11,962 bases of DNA, from NCBI GenBank assembly GCA_964405825.1, contig CAYOPI010000087.1:1-11962 (forward strand), written 5' to 3'. The notes beneath the pieces are model-generated. The model did not search any database and had not been told where the DNA came from. It was given only the letters and a program-made list of their open reading frames with translations. The first letter of the stretch is position 1; every line of letters starts with the position of its first letter. Below, in pieces: positions 7,383 through 11,962 of this stretch. The position numbers and the translations under genes are program-made. This DNA is from JBHJGM01 sp964405825. GTDB taxonomy: Bacteria > Verrucomicrobiota > Verrucomicrobiia > Opitutales > JBHJGM01.

Positions 7383-8315
7383 ATGAACAGTCCCCACGAA
7401 CGATTTCAGCGCCGGTGCTTGCGGCGAGGGCCCGCGCTACTTGTGTGCCTGCTCGCGGCGCTCGTCGACTTCGGCGCGCTTCAGGCGGCGACCGAGGTAC
7501 GCGTGCTGTGCTGGAACGTGCGCAACTACCTCATCACCGACCGGCGCGTCGAAGGCGTCTGGCGCGAAGACTACCCCAAGCCCGAGGCTGAAAAAGCCGT
7601 CGTGCGCGCGATTATCAACCGCTACCAGCCCGACATCCTGGCCCTGCAGGAGATTGGCGAGATGCCCTTCCTGCGCGAGCTGCAGCGCGACTTGAAGGCC
7701 GGGGGCAGCGATTACCCGCACGTCTACCTGATGGAGGCCGCCGACTCGGTCCGTCACACCGCGGTGCTTTCAAAGTTGCCCTTCGCCGAGAAAGCCGGCG
7801 TGACCGACCTGCCCTTTAATTACTTTGGCCAGGAAGTGACGCCCCTGCGCGGACTGCAGGAGGTTGTCTACGTGACCGAGGGCACGCGCTGGAGCCTGGT
7901 CAACCTGCACCTGAAGAGCCGCTGGACCGATGAGCCCCGCGACGAGGAGTCGCGCTTTCGGCGCACGCGCGAGGCCGAGGTCATCCGCAATCACCTGCGC
8001 TCGAAGTACCCGCCCGGCGGCGGCTACCCGATTCTGCTGGTGGGCGATTTCAACGACCACCCCAACAGCGGTGTGCTCGACCGCTTCTATGATGTGGGTG
8101 ACACCCCGCTGTTTCCGCCGATCGAGGCGACCGACTCACGTGGGCACTACTGGACGTACTACTGGGCGCGCCAGCAAAGCTACCAGCGCGTGGACTTCCT
8201 GCTGGGTTCACCGGAGCTGCGCCCATTCGTCCGAAGCGCCTTCGTCGTCGACGAGCCTGAACCGCTTCAGGCCAGCGATCACCGCCCCGTGGTGATCGAT
8301 CTGCGCTTTGAGTGA
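7383..8315 (+). CDS. secreted endonuclease/exonuclease/phosphatase (EEP) family protein
   Basis: A 310-residue protein with an N-terminal signal peptide: basic RRCLRRG, a hydrophobic core around 17-31 (PALLVCLLAALVDFGAL), and likely cleavage after LQA near residue 35. It then has the full EEP metal and catalytic set: WNVRN with Asn45, LQE with Glu90, NLHLKS with His176, GDFND with Asp222/Asn224, VDF with Asp271 and SDH with Asp299/His300. The fold covers Mg2+-dependent nucleases and phosphodiesterases, so activity on DNA, RNA, phospholipid or sugar phosphate cannot be told apart from sequence. Export points to the periplasm or outside. The ATG at 7383 gives a proper signal peptide; upstream in-frame starts would run into the divergent ATPase gene. 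No good Shine-Dalgarno is visible. Length is typical of bacterial secreted EEP proteins. Confidence 0.88.
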   Translation: MNSPHERFQRRCLRRGPALLVCLLAALVDFGALQAATEVRVLCWNVRNYLITDRRVEGVWREDYPKPEAEKAVVRAIINRYQPDILALQEIGEMPFLRELQRDLKAGGSDYPHVYLMEAADSVRHTAVLSKLPFAEKAGVTDLPFNYFGQEVTPLRGLQEVVYVTEGTRWSLVNLHLKSRWTDEPRDEESRFRRTREAEVIRNHLRSKYPPGGGYPILLVGDFNDHPNSGVLDRFYDVGDTPLFPPIEATDSRGHYWTYYWARQQSYQRVDFLLGSPELRPFVRSAFVVDEPEPLQASDHRPVVIDLRFE

Positions 8316-8350
8316 GGTCGTTTGACAAGACGCCTTCGCTTTGGCGCGGT

Positions 8351-8364
8351 CTTCCCGGTGGAAG
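8351..8364 (+). other. small hairpin after the EEP gene
   Basis: CTTCC and GGAAG pair around a CGGT tetraloop, 35 bases after the EEP stop codon. A run of six T lies much further on (8398-8403), so this is not a standard intrinsic terminator. It is the only clear stem between 8316 and 8500. The rest of the interval up to 8577 holds no gene I can support. Confidence 0.25.
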
Positions 8365-8577
8365 GCTTTCGACGGAGGAAACGAGTTGCCCGCCAAGTTT
8401 TTTCGATTCGGTGCGGGAACGGGCGCATGTTCCCTCTACGAACGCCTGTCGCACCGCGCGCGTCATTGCGCAAACTGCTTTACAAGTAGGGACAATGCTT
8501 GACGATGAGCGGTGACCTTGACGTGCTGCGAAGCAGTTCTCAAGGCTGCAACGCAATCCGCAAACCTGACGACGACC

Positions 8578-9432
8578 ATGAAGACGCAATCCTTGGTTCT
8601 AAAAACCGGAGCATTGGCCGCTTTGCTGGCTTACGGGCCCAACGCCCACTCGGAGGAATCTCGTGTATCCTTATCCTACCTTGATGACACACGAGATCTC
8701 TCCACTTACCCGTCCTTTTACTTGGGCGGATCGATGGAATAAAAGAGCGATTATGTTTTTCGCGGTGCCCGCCTCAACAGCGATTCATTTCAACCATCCA
8801 TCGAGGTCGGCTTCGAAACTGAATACGCGGACCCCTACGCGGGAATCTGGGTGAATGCGCCTATCGCCGAAGGCCCAAGCTCAGGAGATCCAGGCAATGA
8901 GATCGACGTCTACATTGGTGCGATTATCGAGGTCACCGAAAACTTGTATATCGATGTCGGCGGAACCTATTACTGGTTTCCGGAAACCCCTCAGGACAAC
9001 GACATCGACCGCACCCGCGAGCTTTTCATCGGCGTTAACTACGATCTGCAGTTGAACTTCGACTACCCGATAGGGACCAGCGCTTATCTCTACTACGACG
9101 TGGACCTGGAGCAGACGACGGTGGAAGTCTCCGCCTTCACGTCGTATGGGTTACCCGAGGTCTGCGGAAAACCGGTGTCCCTGGATCTCAGCACCGTTTT
9201 GGGCGTCGTCGATACAAACGATACCAGCGCCGGCCAGGCGGGTTTCGACGGGGAAAACGGATACTTTTACTGGAGCGTTGGTCTGGATTTGAGCGTCGAG
9301 CTCGACGAGGGCATTTCCTTTCGAGCCGGCACTGCGTACACGCTCAACAATGACGGCGACGATGGCCCGGCCAACAGTTTTGGCAGCAGCCAGACCTGGG
9401 CCTACAGCCTGGCTGTAGACCTTGACTTCTGA
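8578..9432 (+). pseudogene. TorF/Gcw_chp-like outer-membrane beta-barrel protein, interrupted by one in-frame TAA
   Basis: From ATG 8578 the frame encodes a signal peptide (MKTQSLVLKTGALAALLAYG, cleavage near AHS) and reads to a TAA at 8740-8742, codon 55. The same frame then continues without shift or further stop to a TGA at 9430-9432. The codons bridging the stop (KSDYVFRGARLNSDSF, then GFETEYADPYAGIWVN) are the most recognisable part: SDYxFRG followed by xxYAGxWxN is the start of TorF/Gcw_chp putative porins. The remainder alternates polar and hydrophobic residues as in beta strands, is acidic and aromatic-rich, and ends SLAVDLDF, a typical barrel terminus with a final Phe. Without the stop it would be 284 residues, normal for the family. 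A GTG at 8851 could restart translation, but it would give a barrel without signal peptide or first strands. A CAA-to-TAA change, sequencing error or readthrough are all possible. Confidence 0.75.
8658..8697. repeat. 9-bp perfect inverted repeat inside the barrel gene
   Basis: ATCTCGTGT at 8658-8666 and ACACGAGAT at 8689-8697 are exact reverse complements, 22 bases apart. They lie about 80 bases into the interrupted barrel frame and upstream of its in-frame stop. The right arm also overlaps the palindrome GAGATCTC (8693-8700). It could form an mRNA hairpin early in the message or be a protein-binding site; chance is possible. Confidence 0.4.
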
Positions 9433-9497
9433 CGGTGGCCCAGACGCCCGACTGGCGGAGCTTCTGACTCCCCTGAAGGCGGCTTGGCAAAGGCCTG

Positions 9498-9521
9498 GCC
9501 CGCATCCGGGAAGATGCGGGC
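9498..9521. other. 9-bp perfect hairpin downstream of the barrel gene
   Basis: GCCCGCATC and GATGCGGGC pair perfectly around a six-base loop (CGGGAA), 66 bases after the barrel stop. No T-run follows on either side, so it is not a textbook intrinsic terminator. It may protect or end the plus-strand transcript with Rho, or be a remnant of a repeated palindromic element. The interval 9433-9667 has no supported gene. Confidence 0.45.
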
Positions 9522-9669
9522 AGAACACCGAATATCGAGCACACGCTCGCCCTCGAAACTGGGCGAGGCAGACGTGGCGGATTCTCTCGCGCGTTCTTCT
9601 CTTTGGCGTGCAGGTCGACAGGCACGTTGGGTGAGTTCGTCCGGGACCTTTTCCAGAGCTGACTGAAGC

Positions 9670-9702
9670 AAAAAAACGCCGGCCCCGTGGGGCCGACGTT
9701 TT
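9670..9702 (-). terminator. intrinsic terminator of the PEP-CTERM gene
   Basis: Read on the minus strand: CGGCCCC and GGGGCCG form a GC-rich stem. It is extended by one U-G wobble, two C-G/G-C pairs and an A/T base, followed by seven T (9676 down to 9670). It begins about 24 bases after the PEP-CTERM stop codon. The one imperfect pair is a wobble in the minus-strand RNA but a C-A mismatch in the plus-strand RNA, and the T-run is longer on the minus side. Both favour use by the minus-strand gene, though weak termination of plus-strand transcripts is possible. Confidence 0.85.
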
Positions 9703-9726
9703 GAGCAAAGGAGGAAAGAAACCGGG

Positions 9727-10437
9727 CTAGGCGCGGCGCCGGGCGAACAAGCGGCGACCGACCGTCACTGACAGCAGCAGCAGGCCCACCATCGCGGCGT
9801 AGGCCGAAGGCTCGGGAACGCCCGTGGCAATCGAGTCGATGGCGATGTCCGCCGCTCCGGTGTCATCGAGAATGAACAAGAACGCGAGCGACACAACGTC
9901 GGCGAAGGAAACCGAAGGATCGAAGGACGCGAACGGTACCACAATCGGGCCGGTTTCAGCGAAGGTCGTCATCGCCACCGAACCGCCCATCGGGCCGCTG
10001 TCGCTCACGACCTCGATGATCAGCATGCCTTCATCGGGCGGTTCGATATCTGACAGGACCAGGTCGAACAGGAAGGCCACGCTGGAGCCGCCGTCGGTGA
10101 GGTCCACCGGAGCTGAAACGTCCTGAAAATAATCCAGGACAAAGAAGGAGTCGACCACGTCGGAATTGTTGCTCAAACTCAGAACGGATGCTTGGGGGAA
10201 AATCTCGAGGGCGGATTCACCAAAACCGAAGACATCCGAAGGCGTTTCGACTTCCGCCGCCCGCACATCGAAAGGAACAGGCGCCGGTGCCGGATCGTCG
10301 ATGACCACGCCGGTGGAAGTGGTACTGGATTCGACGATCTCACTCACGCCAAAGGCGGTGTCGAAATCGTCGATGAGGAGAGCATGGCTGCTGGAGACCA
10401 GCGCACACGCCGAAAGAGCAATAGCTACCTTGCGCAT
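9727..10437 (-). CDS. PEP-CTERM sorting-domain protein of unknown function
   Basis: A 236-residue exported protein. An N-terminal signal peptide (MRKVAIALSACALVSSSHA) is followed by a Ser/Asp/Val-rich acidic region starting LIDDFDTAF, which looks like a beta-sandwich surface domain with no recognised catalytic motif. The C-terminus is a complete PEP-CTERM signal: VPEP at 207-210, a hydrophobic helix (AYAAMVGLLLLSVTV) and the basic tail GRRLFARRRA. Exosortase (EpsH/XrtA type) cleaves such tails during export to the envelope or extracellular matrix. No exosortase gene is in this window. The VPEPSxYAA form is common in Opitutae. The start is the ATG at 10437; no Shine-Dalgarno is visible. A strong terminator lies just downstream, so the gene is probably transcribed alone. 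Confidence 0.9.
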   Translation of the reverse strand: MRKVAIALSACALVSSSHALLIDDFDTAFGVSEIVESSTTSTGVVIDDPAPAPVPFDVRAAEVETPSDVFGFGESALEIFPQASVLSLSNNSDVVDSFFVLDYFQDVSAPVDLTDGGSSVAFLFDLVLSDIEPPDEGMLIIEVVSDSGPMGGSVAMTTFAETGPIVVPFASFDPSVSFADVVSLAFLFILDDTGAADIAIDSIATGVPEPSAYAAMVGLLLLSVTVGRRLFARRRA

Positions 10438-10479
10438 GAAATTGGGATGAGGTTGGCGGAGGTGTCGAGGTAACCGACG

Positions 10480-10502
10480 CCCTCATGTAATCATCAGAGG
10501 GT
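10480..10502. other. possible leader hairpin or operator upstream of the PEP-CTERM gene
   Basis: CCCTC and GAGGG pair around 12 bases that themselves contain ATG-TAAT-CAT, 42 to 64 bases before the PEP-CTERM start. The position suits a promoter-proximal regulatory site or 5' leader hairpin. No convincing -35/-10 pair could be assigned nearby, so this is weak. Confidence 0.25.
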
Positions 10503-10546
10503 GCCTTCTGTCGAGCTACAGGCTGTCGCACACGCCATCAACGTGC

Positions 10547-10588
10547 ACCCGGGGTTAGCCGGGGCCTTCCTGGGGGAATCCCCCCCGC
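10547..10588 (-). terminator. GC-rich double stem after the glycoside hydrolase gene (possible terminator)
   Basis: Immediately after the glycoside hydrolase stop on the minus strand there is a G5-ATT-C5 stem. A second one, CCCGG and CCGGG around six bases, follows. Neither is followed by a T-run, so intrinsic termination is doubtful; the stems may mark Rho-dependent 3' end formation. The fold is simple inspection, not a calculated energy. Confidence 0.3.
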
Positions 10589-11683
10589 TTAAGGTTGGCT
10601 CTGCGCCCTCGCCTGCTTCAGCACCTTGATTTCATCAGGGTCGAAAGCCGTGCCATCGGGACGGAAGACGTCATGAAACCACAGATCAGGCTCCGGGGCT
10701 CCTTCCCGTGAACCCCACGGGAAGATCGTCCCGCTCTTGCCAGCGACGAGGCCCCAGTTGTAGCCGCCCACGCCCGCCTCGACGAGGACCGGCACATGCG
10801 TCTGGAAGCAGCTTTGCTGGGTACGGGCCATGTACTCGGTGCAGACGACCGGACGGCCCAGCCCCTTCAGTTGGAGGATCTTCTCGCGAAAGGACTCGAC
10901 AGCTCCGTAGCTGTGAAAGGTGGTCAGGTCGCTGGCCTCCAGGCAGAATCTCTGGATCTCGAGCACGGTCCGTTCGCGCTCGGAGAGGCTGGCCTCGTCG
11001 TGATCGCGTAAGGGATCGGGGTCGCGCCAGACGCAGATGCTCAGCGGCTGGCTGGGCCCCACCGCGCGCGCCCACTCAAAGACCGTCTGCGTCAGCCGGG
11101 CTGACTGCGGGGCCTTGTCCTCGTTGCCATCAAAGCCGCCGTTGGTTGGCTCGTTGAAGAGGTCCCAGAAGAGGATGCGCTCATCACCCGAAAACGTGCG
11201 CAACACGTCGGTCACGTAGCGCTCCAGGCGCGGCCACTGGCCCTCGTCATAGAGCACGTCGATGCCGGGACTCTGGGCCCAGCCGGAGTTGTGGATGCCG
11301 GGAATCGGTTCGGGCTGCCGGCCGGCTTTGGGATGCGGGCGGTGGCAGTCATCAAAGAAGACCAGGCACGGGCGGATGCCCAGCATCGCGCAGATGTTCA
11401 GAAACGCGTCGAGGCGCTGCTTGAAGCCGTCGGCGTCGTGCTCCCAAAGCAGATCGTGCAGAAAGACGCGCATGGAGTTCATTCCCGCCTCGGCGGCCCA
11501 GCTCAGCTCGCGGCGGTTGATCTCGGGGTCGAAGGTGTCGGCCTGGAACATCTCCAGCTGATTGATCGCGCTGGAGGGCAGGTAGTTTGCCCCGAGCAAG
11601 AGCGGCAACTCGGCGTACCACCGGGCGATGCGCCCGGCGCTCCAGCGGGCGTCCTGAAGGGATGAGGTGATTTCAATCGACAC
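10589..11683 (-). CDS. clan GH-A glycoside hydrolase (GH5-like, cytoplasmic)
   Basis: A 364-residue (beta/alpha)8-barrel hydrolase. Key residues seen: R72 in the MRVFLHDLLW strand; the acid/base N177-E178 in DLFNEPTN; H257 and Y259 in FHSYG; the nucleophile E283 in CTEYMAR; and an aromatic W310 in GYNWGL. Together these are the strand-4 and strand-7 glutamates of clan GH-A retaining enzymes. Close relatives are often named '1,4-beta-xylanase' or cellulase-family protein, but the substrate cannot be read from sequence. The N-terminus (ARWSAGRIARWYAELPLLLGANYLPSSA) begins directly with the catalytic domain and has no signal peptide, so it probably acts on imported oligosaccharides in the cytoplasm. 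The start is the GTG at 11683, two codons after an in-frame TGA and preceded by an AAGG-containing Shine-Dalgarno-like stretch. No transporter or regulator gene lies beside it in this window. Confidence 0.85.
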   Translation of the reverse strand: MSIEITSSLQDARWSAGRIARWYAELPLLLGANYLPSSAINQLEMFQADTFDPEINRRELSWAAEAGMNSMRVFLHDLLWEHDADGFKQRLDAFLNICAMLGIRPCLVFFDDCHRPHPKAGRQPEPIPGIHNSGWAQSPGIDVLYDEGQWPRLERYVTDVLRTFSGDERILFWDLFNEPTNGGFDGNEDKAPQSARLTQTVFEWARAVGPSQPLSICVWRDPDPLRDHDEASLSERERTVLEIQRFCLEASDLTTFHSYGAVESFREKILQLKGLGRPVVCTEYMARTQQSCFQTHVPVLVEAGVGGYNWGLVAGKSGTIFPWGSREGAPEPDLWFHDVFRPDGTAFDPDEIKVLKQARAQSQP

Positions 11684-11691
11684 CCCTCACC

Positions 11692-11720
11692 CTTGCAGCG
11701 TGCCGCGCCCCGGCTGCAAG
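11692..11720. promoter_or_regulatory. inverted repeat just upstream of the glycoside hydrolase start
   Basis: CTTGCAGC (11692-11699) and GCTGCAAG (11713-11720) are exact reverse complements separated by 13 bases, ending eight bases from the GTG start. On the mRNA the second arm ends in AAG and continues GGTGAGGG before the GTG, so the stem overlaps the Shine-Dalgarno-like AAGG. A further CTGCAAG copy lies at 11750-11756. The site may be a repressor operator for the glycosidase or a hairpin that hides its ribosome binding site. Confidence 0.45.
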
Positions 11721-11873
11721 TGCAAAGGCCGTCGAGCACCTTACACCACCTGCAAGAGCCGAACTCTGGTGCCCTCACTCAGGCCCAGGCAGCGCTAGAG
11801 AGTCGCGGCTGGAGTCCACAGCCTTCCTCGCGGCGTCGCGGAGTGGCTTCAGACTGCGACGTGCCTCCAGGTA

Positions 11874-11962
11874 TTATGCCATCGAAACGGGCAACATGAG
11901 AAAGAGCTCCCAGATGGTGAGGTTCAGCCCTAAAGCGAACTGCTTTCGGGTCGAGTCCTGAA
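11874..11962 (-). CDS. possible C-terminal end of a gene cut by the right edge (28 codons)
   Basis: On the minus strand the last 28 codons before a TAA at 11874 read QDSTRKQFALGLNLTIWE, then LFLMLPVSMA. About four fifths of the third codon positions are G or C, like the confident genes here and unlike the competing frame over the same bases. The hydrophobic run near the end could be a membrane helix. It is too short to assign a family, and may be chance. Confidence 0.25.
   Translation of the reverse strand, partial: QDSTRKQFALGLNLTIWELFLMLPVSMA

Noticed and set aside
8466..8496. TTGCGC and GACAAT as a promoter for the barrel gene
   Set aside because: The spacing is 19 bases and both hexamers are weak matches; not strong enough to annotate.
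8740..8850. Frameshift in the barrel gene
   Set aside because: Both halves are in the same reading frame, so the lesion is a single stop codon, not an indel.
9711..9717. Strong AGGAGG-like Shine-Dalgarno on the plus strand
   Set aside because: No plus-strand start codon with a meaningful frame follows; the bases are the tail of a terminator region and the end of the PEP-CTERM gene.
11947..11958. GGTCGAGTCC resembling a tRNA T-arm at the right end
   Set aside because: The expected 5-bp stem around it and the acceptor and anticodon arms are not present in the preceding 70 bases.
1..11962. CRISPR array, insertion sequence, phage or toxin-antitoxin genes
   Set aside because: No regularly spaced direct repeats of CRISPR size, no transposase or integrase motif, and no paired small toxin/antitoxin frames were seen on either strand.

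Overview
The window is GC-rich bacterial DNA with a high share of G/C at third codon positions. It most resembles a Verrucomicrobiota genome of the Opitutae type. The grounds are a fused two-domain ActB in an Alternative Complex III operon, a PEP-CTERM protein ending in a VPEPSAYAA-type anchor, a PIB-type copper ATPase without an ordinary HMA domain, and a general lack of clear Shine-Dalgarno sites. The lineage is an inference from gene content, not from a marker gene.

Layout: (1) Positions 1-4626, minus strand, hold the start of an Alternative Complex III (ACIII) operon, read right to left: actA (pentaheme cytochrome c), actB (Tat-exported vestigial molybdopterin domain fused to a four-cluster Fe-S domain) and actC (NrfD-like quinol-side membrane subunit, cut by the left edge). 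(2) Positions 4627-5265 form a leader region with a possible 65-residue secreted or anchored peptide, a hairpin, a perfect 12-bp palindrome of LacI-operator type and a short degenerate tandem repeat. (3) Positions 5266-7353, minus strand, encode a Cu(I) P1B-ATPase, which could supply copper to the terminal oxidase normally paired with ACIII. (4) Positions 7383-8315, plus strand, encode a secreted endonuclease/exonuclease/phosphatase-family protein divergent from the ATPase, with almost no space between the two starts. (5) Positions 8578-9432, plus strand, hold a TorF/Gcw_chp-like outer-membrane beta-barrel gene interrupted by one in-frame TAA. (6) Positions 9670-10437, minus strand, hold a PEP-CTERM surface protein with a strong intrinsic terminator. 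(7) Positions 10589-11683, minus strand, encode a clan GH-A glycoside hydrolase with no signal peptide, preceded by a conspicuous inverted repeat that overlaps its start region. (8) The right edge may carry the last 28 codons of another minus-strand gene.

How the genes fit together: ACIII oxidises membrane quinol and passes electrons through its Fe-S clusters and hemes to a cytochrome c or directly to a haem-copper oxidase. The copper ATPase next door fits metal supply to that oxidase. The remaining genes (nuclease, porin-like barrel, PEP-CTERM protein, glycosidase) look like independent envelope or carbohydrate functions. I did not find a clearly new multi-gene system. The observations most worth following are the single in-frame stop in the barrel gene, the LacI-like palindrome upstream of actA, and the start-proximal inverted repeat of the glycosidase.
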